Shown in pieces: positions 30,041 to 40,015 of a stretch of 64,000 nt of DNA (positions are counted from its first letter, which is position 1; each line of letters opens with the position of its first letter). The notes under the pieces were generated by a model. It ran no database searches. It saw nothing but the letters and a program-made list of their open reading frames with translations, and had not been told where the DNA came from. Source of the stretch: an uncultured Planctomycetaceae bacterium. GTDB lineage: Bacteria; Planctomycetota; Planctomycetia; Pirellulales; UBA1268. The stretch lies in assembly GCA_903885565.1 (NCBI GenBank), contig CAISJI010000098.1:1-64000 (forward strand). The letters run 5' to 3'. Position numbers and translations under genes: made by a program.

Positions 30041-31534
30041 TTATTTATCGGCCCAGATCGTGCCTTCCCCGGCGCCAAACCAGCGCGTGGTGGTCACTTT
30101 CTGCTGCGTGAAGAAGGCGACGCCATCCCGCCCCTGCAGGTGGAGATCGCCGAAGAACGAGGCATGCCGGCCGCTGAACGGGAAAAAGGCGAGCGGTGCC
30201 GGCACACCGATATTGATCCCCACCATGCCGGCCGAAGAGCGATGGCGGAACTCCCGGGCGGCCTGACCGCTGCGGGTGAAAATCGCGGCGCCGTTGCCAT
30301 AGGGGGAGGCGTTGGCCAGTTCGATGGCGGCCTCGAGCGTTTCCACGCGGGCCACGTTGAGTACCGGCCCAAACACCTCCTCCTGCATCGTGATCATGCC
30401 CGGGGCCACCCGGTCGAGGATCGTGGGGCCGACATAGAATCCCTGCGGCACAGCACCGATCTTCACGTTCCGCCCGTCGGTAAGTGGCTCGGCCCCTTCC
30501 CCTTCTGCCTGCGAGATCAATTGGCACACCCGATCGGCATGCTGCCGCGTGATCACAGCCCCCATCTGCGCGGCGGGATCGCGATCGGTCGGGCCGACCC
30601 GGATTTTTGTCACGGCTGCGACCAAGTGGGGCAGCACCGTCTCGGCTGCCTTCCCGACCATGATCGCTGTTGAGCCGGCCATGCAGCGTTCACCGGCGCA
30701 GCCAAAAGCTCCCTCCAGAATGCCGGTGGCGGTGGGGCCGACATCGGCGTCGGGCATCACGACGATGCTGTTTTTGGCACCGCCGGCCGCCTGCACCCGC
30801 TTGCCGTGGGCGATCCCGGTGGCCTGGATGTATTGTGCGATCTTGGTTGAGCCGACAAACGAGATCGCCTTGATCTGCGGATGCTTGAGCAGTGCATCGA
30901 CCACCTCGCGGCCACCATGGACGACATTGAGCACTCCCGGCGGCAGCCCCGCCTGGCGGGCGAATTCGGCGATCCGGTTGGTGGTCAGCGGCACCTTCTC
31001 GCTCGGCTTGAGCAAAAATGTGTTGCCGCAGGCGATGGCGAGCGGCCACATCCACAAGGGGACCATGGCAGGGAAATTAAACGGCGCGATTCCCGCCACC
31101 ACACCGAGCGGTTGGCGGATCGAATCGCAGTCGATCCCGCGGGCCACGTTTTCAAGTGCATCTCCCATCAGCAGGCTGGGGATGCCGCAGGCATATTCGA
31201 TGTTCTCCAGCCCCCGGCGCACATCGCCACGGGCCTCGGTGAGCGTTTTGCCATGTTCCTGTGTCACCCCCTGGGCAAGTTCCTCGAAATGGTCTTCGAG
31301 CAACACTTTGAGCCGAAAGAGAAGCCGGGCCCGTTCCACCGGCGGCGTTTCGCTCCAGCGGGGAAAGGCGGCGGCGGCTGCAGCGACTGCCTCTTCGACA
31401 ACGCCTGCGCCGCACTGGGGCGTTTCGGCGATCACGCTGCCGTCGGAGGGATTGTGTACCGGCGTGGTGGCCGTGCCGCTGACAGTGGTCCACTCACCAT
31501 TGATAAACAGCGGGCAGGGAATGAGCTTGGTCAC
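30041..31534 (-). CDS. mmsA: CoA-acylating methylmalonate-semialdehyde dehydrogenase
   Basis: FPAMVPLWMWPLAIACGNTFLLKPSEKVP, GCAGERCMAGSTAIMVG. Confidence 0.9.
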   Translation of the reverse strand: MTKLIPCPLFINGEWTTVSGTATTPVHNPSDGSVIAETPQCGAGVVEEAVAAAAAAFPRWSETPPVERARLLFRLKVLLEDHFEELAQGVTQEHGKTLTEARGDVRRGLENIEYACGIPSLLMGDALENVARGIDCDSIRQPLGVVAGIAPFNFPAMVPLWMWPLAIACGNTFLLKPSEKVPLTTNRIAEFARQAGLPPGVLNVVHGGREVVDALLKHPQIKAISFVGSTKIAQYIQATGIAHGKRVQAAGGAKNSIVVMPDADVGPTATGILEGAFGCAGERCMAGSTAIMVGKAAETVLPHLVAAVTKIRVGPTDRDPAAQMGAVITRQHADRVCQLISQAEGEGAEPLTDGRNVKIGAVPQGFYVGPTILDRVAPGMITMQEEVFGPVLNVARVETLEAAIELANASPYGNGAAIFTRSGQAAREFRHRSSAGMVGINIGVPAPLAFFPFSGRHASFFGDLHLQGRDGVAFFTQQKVTTTRWFGAGEGTIWADK

Positions 31535-31561
31535 AGAAGGTGTTCCGTGGGAGAAGAGGCG

Positions 31562-32473
31562 TTAAAAAATATTCGGAATAAACCGGCCACCACGGCAGCG
31601 TTTGAGGTAGTCGAGGGCCGCCACCTGGCCGGTCGTTTCCAGCCGATCGCGGTAGACGGGGTCGTGGAAGCCTTCGATATCGATGCTGCCGCGCCAGCCG
31701 CACATCCGCAGCGTGCTGATCAGGTCGGTCCAGTTGGTGTCGCCAAAGCCGGGCGTGCGGTGGTGAACATACGGCACACCGCCGCGGATGCCGTGGGTCT
31801 TCACCACATCCCACAGCACGGTGGCATCCTTGCCATGGATGTGCCAGATGCGATGGGCCCACGCCCGCAACTGCGGCAGCGGGTCGACGAAGCTGACAAG
31901 TTGGTGGCAGGGCTCCCACTCCAGGCCGAGAACGGGGCTTTGCACCTCGTTGAACATCGCCTCCCAGGCCTGCGGGGCGTGGGCGATGTTCCAGTCTCCC
32001 TGCTCCCACGTGCCGCGCTTCTCGCAATTTTCAAACGCCAGCCGCACGCCCCGGTCTTCCGCCCGCTTGGCCAGCGGCCGAAACACCTCGCCAAATTTTT
32101 GATACGACTCCGGCACCGGCCGGCCCGGAATCCGGCCGGCAAATCCGGAGACGATTGAGCAGTTGAAATCGGCCGCGGCATCGATCAGCCGTTCCCAGTC
32201 GGCGACCGTTTCGGGGCTGGTGAGCGGATTGCCATAGACGCCTAGCGCGCTTACCACCGGGGGCAGGTCGGCGCCGGGCTGGGCGGTGTGATGCGCGGCA
32301 AAAACCTCCCGCACAGTTTCGGCGAGCGCCGGGAGCGGAAAATCGCCCACGCGGGTGCCGAAGGCGATCTGAAAACTTTCAAAGCCATGGGGGAGCAACT
32401 GCCGCACGATCTCTGCGGTACGGTCGTGGGCGGGAATGAGGGTTCCCAAGCGGATGTCGTCGTGGCCGTTCAT
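31562..32473 (-). CDS. Sugar phosphate isomerase/epimerase (AP endonuclease 2-like TIM barrel)
   Basis: GVRLAFENCEKRGTWEQGDWNIAHAPQAWEAMF, GLEWEPCHQL, IWHIHGKDA. Confidence 0.78.
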   Translation of the reverse strand: MNGHDDIRLGTLIPAHDRTAEIVRQLLPHGFESFQIAFGTRVGDFPLPALAETVREVFAAHHTAQPGADLPPVVSALGVYGNPLTSPETVADWERLIDAAADFNCSIVSGFAGRIPGRPVPESYQKFGEVFRPLAKRAEDRGVRLAFENCEKRGTWEQGDWNIAHAPQAWEAMFNEVQSPVLGLEWEPCHQLVSFVDPLPQLRAWAHRIWHIHGKDATVLWDVVKTHGIRGGVPYVHHRTPGFGDTNWTDLISTLRMCGWRGSIDIEGFHDPVYRDRLETTGQVAALDYLKRCRGGRFIPNIF

Positions 32474-32577
32474 TTTGGGCAGCGTAGCATGTTCCGCTGG
32501 TATCAGGCACCCGTGAACCCCGTGCGTTACCAGCCCGCAGGGGCCAGCGAACCGGCCTCTGCGGCTATACTTTTCGT

Positions 32578-33027
32578 ATGAACAAGGCCTTCTGCCGGGA
32601 GCCCGATGCTGACATCCCCCCCCGTTGCCCGCAGTGCGGTGGCGAGGGGGCTGCGGTGGGATCTGCCACGCTGCAGGCCCATCTGCTCCCTGCGGCGCAG
32701 GGCCTGCTCGGCGATCCGGCCTATTTCTGCCCCACCGATTCCTGCCCGGTGGCCTATTACGATCTCTGGGAGCGGTCGATTCCTGTTGCAGAGGCCTGCG
32801 GTCTGTTCTGGCCGAAGGATCCGGCCGGCCCCCTCTGCACCTGCCATGGCCTCACCTGCGACGATGTCGATCTCGACATTGCCGAGGGGAAGCCGGCGCG
32901 GGTGCGTGAAGCGGTGCGGCGGGCGGGGCTGCCGGGGGCCGAGTGTGCCACCCGCAGTGCCGACGGCCGGCCCTGCACAGCCAGAGTGCAGCGTTATTTT
33001 CTGCGCCGACGCGCCGCGGGTGGCTAA
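32578..33027 (+). CDS. CopZ N-terminal-like zinc / [2Fe-2S] protein (standalone)
   Basis: CPQCGGEGAAVGSATLQAHLL...AYFCPTDSCPVAYYD and LCTCHGLTCDDVDLDIAEGKPARVREAVRRAGL. No HMA domain. Confidence 0.65.
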   Translation: MNKAFCREPDADIPPRCPQCGGEGAAVGSATLQAHLLPAAQGLLGDPAYFCPTDSCPVAYYDLWERSIPVAEACGLFWPKDPAGPLCTCHGLTCDDVDLDIAEGKPARVREAVRRAGLPGAECATRSADGRPCTARVQRYFLRRRAAGG

Positions 33028-33030
33028 CAG

Positions 33031-33762
33031 ATGCGGCTCCTCAGCTGGAATATCCACAAGGGGATCGGCGGCCGCGATCGGCGGTACTCGCTGCAGCGGG
33101 TGATCGATTGCATCGAAGCTGAAAACCCCGATCTGATCTGCCTGCAGGAGGTCGATCGGTTGGTCAAACGCAGCCAGTTCGACGATCAGCCCCGGTTGCT
33201 GGCGCACTATTTCCAATTTTCTTCAGTGTTTCAAAGCAACGTCCATGTCGGTAACGGCACGTATGGCAATCTCGTTCTCTCCCGCTGGCCGGTGAGCCAT
33301 TGCCATCGCATCACGCTACGGCAGGAAAACCGCAAGCCACGGGGGGCGCAACTGCTGGTGATCGAGACGCCCGAGGGACCGCTCCATCTGGCGCACATGC
33401 ATCTGGGGCTGGCGGAGCGCGAGCGCCACTGGCAGGTTGCCCGCCTGCTCGGGCACACGCTCTTCCGCTCGGCGGAGCCGCTGCCGACGCTGGTGGTGGG
33501 GGATCTCAACGACTGGCGCAACACGCTCGCCGACGCGGCCCTGGCGACGGAGGGCTTTCAGCACATCACCAGCCCGATCTCAAAATTCCGTTCGTTTCCC
33601 TCCTGGCTGGCGATCGGCAGCCTCGACAAGGCATTCTGCCGGGGGAAGCTGGCTGTTCGGCAGGCTCGCATCAGCAAAACGAGCCTGTCGCAGGAAGCCT
33701 CCGATCACCTCCCGCTGGTGATCGATTTTCATCTGCGCGAGCCGGTCACTCCATCCCGCTGA
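33031..33762 (+). CDS. Endonuclease/exonuclease/phosphatase family protein
   Basis: LLSWNIHKGIGG, DLICLQEVDRL, TLVVGDLNDW, ASDHLPLVIDF. Confidence 0.88.
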   Translation: MRLLSWNIHKGIGGRDRRYSLQRVIDCIEAENPDLICLQEVDRLVKRSQFDDQPRLLAHYFQFSSVFQSNVHVGNGTYGNLVLSRWPVSHCHRITLRQENRKPRGAQLLVIETPEGPLHLAHMHLGLAERERHWQVARLLGHTLFRSAEPLPTLVVGDLNDWRNTLADAALATEGFQHITSPISKFRSFPSWLAIGSLDKAFCRGKLAVRQARISKTSLSQEASDHLPLVIDFHLREPVTPSR

Positions 33763-35107
33763 GCACTTCCTCGGCGGCGGCCAGCGTGGCCGCGATGTCG
33801 GCGTCGGTGTGCATGCTGGAAAAGAAGAGGGCCTCGTATTGGCTGCAGGGGAAGTAGAATCCGCGGTCGATCATCCCCCAGAAAAACTCAGCATAGCGCC
33901 GCGTGTCGCTCTTGCTGGCCGTCTGCCAACCGGTGACGGGGAAACCGGCCGCTGCTGGTTTCTGCCGCGAGCCAGGTTGAAAAAACATCGTCAGCATGCT
34001 GCCCCGTCGGGCAATCCAGACCGGCAGCCCCGCTGCCTGTGCCGCCCGGCGAAACCCTTCTTCAAGCACAGCGCCATGGCGCTCCAGTTGCGCGTAGGGA
34101 GGCCGATCGCGCAGTTCTTCAAGCGTTGCCGTGCCAGCCGCAACCGCCAGCGGATTGCCTGAGAGCGTGCCGGCCTGAAACACTTTGCCAGCCGGGAGCA
34201 CATGATCCATCACATCGCGGCGGCCGCCATAGGCCCCCAGCGGCAGCCCGCCCCCCACAATTTTGCCGAGCGTTGTCAGGTCGGGCGTGACGCCGAGGAT
34301 CTGCTGCGCGCCGCCGTAGGAGAGCCGAAAGCCGGTCATCACTTCGTCGAAGACAAGCAGTGCACCACTCTTGGCAGTCAGCCGGCGCAAAGCAGCCAGG
34401 AATTCTGGTGTCGGCACCACCAGCCCCATGTTTCCCACCACCGGCTCCAGCAGCACTGCCGCAATCTCAATTCCCCGGGAGCGGAAGAGCGTTTCGAGAG
34501 CCTCAGGATCGTTGTATTCCAGCACAATCGTGTCTTGCGATGTGCCGGGCGTGACGCCTGGAGAATCGGGCACGCCGAGCGTGGCCGCTGCGGAGCCAGC
34601 GGAGACGAGCAGGCTGTCGACATGGCCGTGATAGTTGCCGGCAAACTTGACAATTTTCACTCGGCCGGTAAACCCTCGCGCCAGCCGCACAGCGCTCATC
34701 GTCGCCTCGGTGCCGGAGCTGACCATCCGCACTTTCTCGACGCAGGGAACGGCACTGATGATCAGTTCGGCCAGATGCGATTCGGCCTCGGTCGGCGCGC
34801 CGTAGCTTGTGCCCCGCGCCAGTGCCGCTTCAATGGCCGCCACCACGCGGGGATGGCGATGGCCGAGGATCATCGGCCCCCAGGAGCCGATGTAGTCGAG
34901 GTAGGTGTGGCCGTCGATGTCGGTGAGCCATTGTCCCTGGGCGGAAGCAAAAAAAATCGGCTCCCCACCGACCGCTCCAAAGGCGCGGGCGGGAGAATTG
35001 ACGCCGCCGGGAATGAGCTGGCATGCCCGGGCAAATGCGGCATGGCTGCGGGGGCGGGCACTGGCTCTTGAGAAGGCGTGTGTCATCGGCGCGGAGTCTC
35101 TCGGCAA
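33746..35107 (-). CDS. hemL: Glutamate-1-semialdehyde 2,1-aminomutase
   Basis: LIPGGVNSPARAFGAVGGEPIFFASAQG, VSSGTEATMSAVRLARG, KFAGNYHGHVDSLLVSAGS. Confidence 0.93.
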   Translation of the reverse strand: MPRDSAPMTHAFSRASARPRSHAAFARACQLIPGGVNSPARAFGAVGGEPIFFASAQGQWLTDIDGHTYLDYIGSWGPMILGHRHPRVVAAIEAALARGTSYGAPTEAESHLAELIISAVPCVEKVRMVSSGTEATMSAVRLARGFTGRVKIVKFAGNYHGHVDSLLVSAGSAAATLGVPDSPGVTPGTSQDTIVLEYNDPEALETLFRSRGIEIAAVLLEPVVGNMGLVVPTPEFLAALRRLTAKSGALLVFDEVMTGFRLSYGGAQQILGVTPDLTTLGKIVGGGLPLGAYGGRRDVMDHVLPAGKVFQAGTLSGNPLAVAAGTATLEELRDRPPYAQLERHGAVLEEGFRRAAQAAGLPVWIARRGSMLTMFFQPGSRQKPAAAGFPVTGWQTASKSDTRRYAEFFWGMIDRGFYFPCSQYEALFFSSMHTDADIAATLAAAEEVLSGME

Positions 35108-35134
35108 CGGGGAACCTGGCAGGAGGGATGGTCT

Positions 35135-37186
35135 TTACGGCGTGGGTTGGGTGGCCGGGGCTGCGGCCGGCGGCGGGGACGGCAAAGCAGCGAGTCTTTG
35201 CCGGGCGATTGTGAGCAACGGTTCGGCATGCATCCGATCGGCGTAGGTTTCAATCATGCTGCCTAGGAGGAGGCGGGCCTGAGATTCAAGCTCGCTCTGG
35301 CGGGCGCTGGTGGAGGCAGCGGCTGCTTCGGCGGCGAGCGTCGCGGCGGAGGCGAGGATCGATTCGATACGGGCGAGATCCTGCTGCTGCTCTTCCAAGC
35401 CCAGCGGTCGGAGCCGGTCGATCTGCCGGTTGGCAAGCGCGATCCAGAGATCGGGATCGGTCTCTGGGTCAGCCGCTCCACCCTCCCGGGGCGCATGGGA
35501 ATAGAGTGCCACCAGCGCCTCCAGGCCTGCCACGGCGGCCGACGGACTCTGCTCCTCTCGTCCCATCGCCGCCCGGTAGTCGCGCTCGATGGGGGAGAGC
35601 ACTTTATCGGTGCGAATGCGGCGACGGGCCCTTTTTTCCAGCAGATTGAGAGCGAGCGTGCGGTCGAGAACGCGCACCGCATCGGCCCGCGGATCGCTTG
35701 GATGGCGCTTGAGAAACAGGTCGATCGATGCGCGGGCGTCACGCAGATCGGCATCGGTGTTGGTCGCCACGGCCTGAATCCGGGCATACAGCTCATCGGG
35801 GGTGAGCGGGCGCAGCAGCAGATAGGCTCCCAGGAGAAGCAGGCCCCCGATCGCGATGGCAGCCACTCCTTGATTGCGCGACTGGAGGTGGCGGGTGGCC
35901 TGAGCCTCAGCGGCGGTTTGCCGCTGGAGTTGTTCGACGGTGGTGAAATGGTTGCGGCTGCCAGTATCGACTCGGGTGGTGGCGCTCGACTCCAGCGTGG
36001 AAGGCTGGGACGGGCCGCCGGCCCGCTGCGTGGGGGGAGCAGGTTTCGCGGGGTTGCTGGCTGGCCGGGTGGGGCCCGGTGCGGCGGCAGTGCCGGCGGG
36101 GCGCGGGTCACTGGCAGTCACTGCTCGCGTCTCGCGGTCGTCAAATTCGTATGGCCGATTCTGCTCCTTCTCCGTCTGCAGGTCGCGTGTTTCGGCCCCC
36201 CCCACGTCGGCCGCTGGGGGCGGCGTGTGCGCGGAGGTCGTCCTTTCGCTGGCGGGGTGTGTGCCTGCCGCGTTGGGCCGCGTGTCTGCCGCGATGATGA
36301 TCTTGCTGGTCTGGCCTGCCGGGCTGGCCGGCCCCTGCCCGGCTGCCGCTGGCTGCCGATTGTCGTCGTCCACCAGCGTGTCGATCGCGGTGAGCACCCG
36401 GCCAAGCGCCAGCGCGCTTGCCGGCCGGGCCGCTGGATCCTTCGACAACAGCCTGTCGATGAGGGTGTCGAGTTCCGGAGGCACGCCCGGCACCAGTGAG
36501 GCGACGTGAGCAGGAGCCTCATGCCGCTGTTTTTCGATGATCTCAGTCACCTGACCGCCGCGGAACGGCGGCCGCCCCGCGAGCATGGCAAACATCACCA
36601 TGCCGAGGGCATAGAGATCGGCACGGTGATCGACCACCCGCCCCATCGCCTGCTCGGGCGCCATGTATTCGGCCGTGCCGATGATATTCCCCTGAGCTGT
36701 GTGTGCTTCGCCCCCAAACAGCTTGGCAATCCCGAAGTCGGCCAGCTTCACGGTGCCGTCCTCGCTGATCAGCAGATTGGCCGGCTTGAGATCGCGGTGC
36801 ACCACGCCATGGTCGTGGGCAACCTTCAGCGCCTGCGCCACCGTCAGGCCAATCGCCACCGTTTCCCGCCAGGAGAACGTGCGGCCGCTGCGGAGAATCT
36901 GCTCCAGACTCTGCCCCCGCACCAGTTCCATGGCGAAGTAGGGCTGGTCGTCCTGCTCACCATAGGCGAGCAACTGCACGATGCTGGGATGGCGAAGGGC
37001 CTTGAGCGTGTCGATCTCGGCACGAAACCGCGACCGCAGGCCGGGGTCATCGACCAGATGGGCCGCCAACACCTTCACCGCAACGGTGGCGCCGGTGGTG
37101 GTGTCGGTCGCCTCGTAGACAGCCCCCATCCCCCCGCGGCCCAGGCGCGTTCCGATGCTGTACGGTCCTAGCTGCGTGGGTTGCAT
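35135..37186 (-). CDS. Serine/threonine protein kinase with C-terminal TM and extracytoplasmic helical region
   Basis: YSIGTRLGRGGMGAVYEATD, VVHRDLKPANLLIS, KLADFGIAKL. Confidence 0.93.
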   Translation of the reverse strand: MQPTQLGPYSIGTRLGRGGMGAVYEATDTTTGATVAVKVLAAHLVDDPGLRSRFRAEIDTLKALRHPSIVQLLAYGEQDDQPYFAMELVRGQSLEQILRSGRTFSWRETVAIGLTVAQALKVAHDHGVVHRDLKPANLLISEDGTVKLADFGIAKLFGGEAHTAQGNIIGTAEYMAPEQAMGRVVDHRADLYALGMVMFAMLAGRPPFRGGQVTEIIEKQRHEAPAHVASLVPGVPPELDTLIDRLLSKDPAARPASALALGRVLTAIDTLVDDDNRQPAAAGQGPASPAGQTSKIIIAADTRPNAAGTHPASERTTSAHTPPPAADVGGAETRDLQTEKEQNRPYEFDDRETRAVTASDPRPAGTAAAPGPTRPASNPAKPAPPTQRAGGPSQPSTLESSATTRVDTGSRNHFTTVEQLQRQTAAEAQATRHLQSRNQGVAAIAIGGLLLLGAYLLLRPLTPDELYARIQAVATNTDADLRDARASIDLFLKRHPSDPRADAVRVLDRTLALNLLEKRARRRIRTDKVLSPIERDYRAAMGREEQSPSAAVAGLEALVALYSHAPREGGAADPETDPDLWIALANRQIDRLRPLGLEEQQQDLARIESILASAATLAAEAAAASTSARQSELESQARLLLGSMIETYADRMHAEPLLTIARQRLAALPSPPPAAAPATQPTP

Positions 37187-37277
37187 GCAGGAAATTGTAG
37201 CGGGCAGGCTCCCTTCGCGGCACCGCAGCCATTTTTTTGCCGGTTCGCTACAACTTGGGTGGAGTGGCGAGCGCTCC

Positions 37278-37333
37278 CAGTTCCAGAAAACCAGCTCCAG
37301 AAAACCCGTTCCAGAAAACCGGTTCCAGAAAAC
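37278..37333. repeat. 4 x 14-bp tandem repeat (c[a/c/g]g[t/c]tccagaaaac) directly upstream of the prpD-like start
   Basis: cagttccagaaaac / cagctccagaaaac / ccgttccagaaaac / cggttccagaaaac. Confidence 0.93.
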
Positions 37334-37345
37334 CGGTTGAACACC

Positions 37346-38923
37346 ATGCCTGTGACATCCCCCGTGCCTTCATCATCATCATCCGATCAAACGCTCCTGC
37401 TTCCCAAGGCTTCCAATCAGGCCCGGGGGCTCGCCCGCTATGCGCTTGAATTCCTCCGCCGGTCGGGCGGGGTGGGGCGGCGCACGCTCGAGCGGGTGGA
37501 GCAGTTTCACCTCGATAGCGTTGGTTGCGGGGTATCGAGCCTGGCGCTGTCCGCCAATGCCCCCGCAGTGCTGCGACGCGAGGCAATGGCGACCTCGCCC
37601 GCCAGGGGATCGCGTGGGGCGATCTGTTTTGGGGCCAGCCGGCCGGTAGCTGTAGAAAAAGCGGTCGCGGCGAATGCCTCAGCTGTGCGGGAGTGGGATT
37701 CCAACGGTACGAACTTCGGCTACGACGCCGCCCGCGGCCGCACCGCCGGGGAATTCGGCCACAACGATTTCTATCCCGTGGCGGTGGCGGCCGCAGGAGA
37801 GGCGGGGCTCGATGGCGACGCCACGCTGCGGCTGATGCTCTTGATCGACGAGATCCGCGGCCGGCTAGCGGAGGTTTTTGCGCTGCGTCGCTACTCGATC
37901 GACCACGTTCACCATGGCGCGGTCGCCTGTGCCGCAGCCTATGCGGCGGCGCTTGGCGGCACGGAAGACCAGATCGAATCGGCGATCGGGATGGTGGTGG
38001 CCCACTATGTTCCCTTTCGCGCCATCCGCGCCGGCCACCAGCTCTCCGACAGCAAGGGAGCCTCGGCGGCGCTCGCTGCAGAGGCGGCGGTGATGAGCGC
38101 GAGGCGGGCGTTGGCGGGGTTTGTCGGTCCGCCCGATGTATTTCGCAATCCCTTGGCGATCTACCGGCTCAACGAGCCCTGCCCCGAGGGAGAGAGCCCG
38201 TTTGATCTGGAACTGGGGGTCGCGGGAGATGCTTTTGCGATCCACTCGATGCACTTCAAGCTCGGCCTCTACGAACATCAGTCAGCCGGGGCCCTGCAGG
38301 GGGTGGTCGATATTTTCAAAAAGCATCCGCAACTGGCGGGCGATCTGGCGGGGGTTCGCAGTCTGCGGGTGAGGATTTATGAGCCCGCTTTTTCGATCAT
38401 CGCCGATCCGGCCAAACGCACCCCCAGCACCCGGCAGTCGGCCGACCACTCCCTCCCCTACATCCTCGCCCGCACGCTGCTGAAGGGGTCTCAAGTCAGG
38501 GGATCTCAAGGTGCTGGTGACGGCAAGGCACTCGGCTGGGAGGAACTGATGCTCCTGCCGGCCGATTACGATGACGATTCACTCCGTGATCCCGCCGTGG
38601 CCGATCTGATCGCCAAGATGGAGATTGTTCGCGGCGGGCCGAGCTACGATCGCCTCTACCCGGAAGGCATTCCCACCAGCCTCGAGGTGGTGCATGCGAC
38701 GCTCGGCACGCTCGACAGCGGGCTGGTGCAGTATCCGCTGGGGCATGCCCGATCGGATGCGGGGCGGACTGCGGCAGTGGTCAATCTGAAATTCGAGCGG
38801 TTGGTGGCAGGAGCAGTGGACGATCCGCAGGCGTTGCGGGCGCGAATGCAGGTGGCAGGCAGGACGCCCGCCGAGATCGTGGAGCTGTATGGATTTCCCA
38901 TTCACGGGTGTGATCGCAGTTGA
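37346..38923 (+). CDS. MmgE/PrpD family protein (2-methylcitrate dehydratase-like)
   Basis: NDFYPVAVAAA, DHVHHGAVACAAAYAAALGG, SDSKGASAALAAEAAVMSARRALAGFVGPPDVF. Confidence 0.82.
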   Translation: MPVTSPVPSSSSSDQTLLLPKASNQARGLARYALEFLRRSGGVGRRTLERVEQFHLDSVGCGVSSLALSANAPAVLRREAMATSPARGSRGAICFGASRPVAVEKAVAANASAVREWDSNGTNFGYDAARGRTAGEFGHNDFYPVAVAAAGEAGLDGDATLRLMLLIDEIRGRLAEVFALRRYSIDHVHHGAVACAAAYAAALGGTEDQIESAIGMVVAHYVPFRAIRAGHQLSDSKGASAALAAEAAVMSARRALAGFVGPPDVFRNPLAIYRLNEPCPEGESPFDLELGVAGDAFAIHSMHFKLGLYEHQSAGALQGVVDIFKKHPQLAGDLAGVRSLRVRIYEPAFSIIADPAKRTPSTRQSADHSLPYILARTLLKGSQVRGSQGAGDGKALGWEELMLLPADYDDDSLRDPAVADLIAKMEIVRGGPSYDRLYPEGIPTSLEVVHATLGTLDSGLVQYPLGHARSDAGRTAAVVNLKFERLVAGAVDDPQALRARMQVAGRTPAEIVELYGFPIHGCDRS

Positions 38924-39773
38924 TAAGCCGCGGGGCATTTCGTCGCGGCGTGTGGTCGATGCGGTCACGCGGGCGCTCTCCATGCGCGCTGTTGGCCATG
39001 CCGGCACGCTCGATCCGCTCGCCAGCGGCGTGATGATTGTGTGCGTGGGCCATGCCACAAAACTGGTCGACCACCTGCACATGCTCCCCAAACACTATTC
39101 AGCCTCATTTCTCCTTGGTCGCAGCAGCCCCTCGGATGATTTCGAGACGCAGATCGAGGTGCAGGAGAATCCGCCGCAACCGTCGCGCGACGAGGTCGAG
39201 GCGGCAGCGAATGCCTTTCGTGGCGAGATCCTCCAACGCCCCTGCGACTATTCTGCGGTGCATGTCGACGGCAAGCGGGCCTACCGTCTGGCGCGAAAGG
39301 GACGGCCGCTCGAACTGGATGCAAAGCGGGTGCGGATTGAGAGCCTTGTCATCACCGACTACCAATGGCCCAGGCTCGCGGTCGACGTCGTCTGCTCGTC
39401 GGGCACCTACATCCGGGCGCTCGGCCGCGATCTGGCCGAAAGCCTCGGCACCCGGGCCGTAATGGAATCGCTGGTGCGTTCGGCCGTGGGGCCGTTTACG
39501 CTCAGACAGTGCGTGGCCCTCGAGGCACTCGATCGCGACACCACCCCCGGCCACCTCCGCCCGCCGCTGGTTGCCGCAGCGCATCTGCCGCGAATCGATC
39601 TGGATGCTGTGCAGTTGGCACTCGCGGTGCGCGGCGGCCTGTTGCCGTTTGACGTGCCGGCGGGCGTGGAGCACTTTGCAGCGGTGGGACCGACGGGGGA
39701 GCTGGTCGGCATTCTGAAAATCCACTCCTCGGGAGCGTTTCGGCTGCGGCCCAATTTTTTCGGGCTGGGCTGA
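38889..39773 (+). CDS. truB: tRNA pseudouridine(55) synthase
   Basis: GVIAVDKPRGISSRRVVDAVTRAL, VGHAGTLDPLASGVMIVCVGHATKL, SSGTYIRALGRDLAESLGT. Confidence 0.93.
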   Translation: MDFPFTGVIAVDKPRGISSRRVVDAVTRALSMRAVGHAGTLDPLASGVMIVCVGHATKLVDHLHMLPKHYSASFLLGRSSPSDDFETQIEVQENPPQPSRDEVEAAANAFRGEILQRPCDYSAVHVDGKRAYRLARKGRPLELDAKRVRIESLVITDYQWPRLAVDVVCSSGTYIRALGRDLAESLGTRAVMESLVRSAVGPFTLRQCVALEALDRDTTPGHLRPPLVAAAHLPRIDLDAVQLALAVRGGLLPFDVPAGVEHFAAVGPTGELVGILKIHSSGAFRLRPNFFGLG

Positions 39774-40015
39774 GAGGCCATGCACGACCTTTGAACGCCG
39801 CGCACAGGGATGCCGGTAATTCGCCCCGCTTGTGTGATCGTTCAGGTCGCTGGCAATAACGCGCTCAGCGTGCGATGAATGTCATACGTCGGGGCATGGC
39901 GGCTGCAATGAATCCCGAGAAAAAGGGTTTTAACGCATGTGTCGCCGGGGCTGTGCCGATTCTTCCGAGGGGTGGGATTCCTTGGCTTGCAGCAAGCTCA
40001 AAGAAAGAATGAAGA

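Noticed and set aside
37278-37333. Possible CRISPR array or IS end
   Set aside because: 14-bp contiguous direct repeats without spacers or a transposase.
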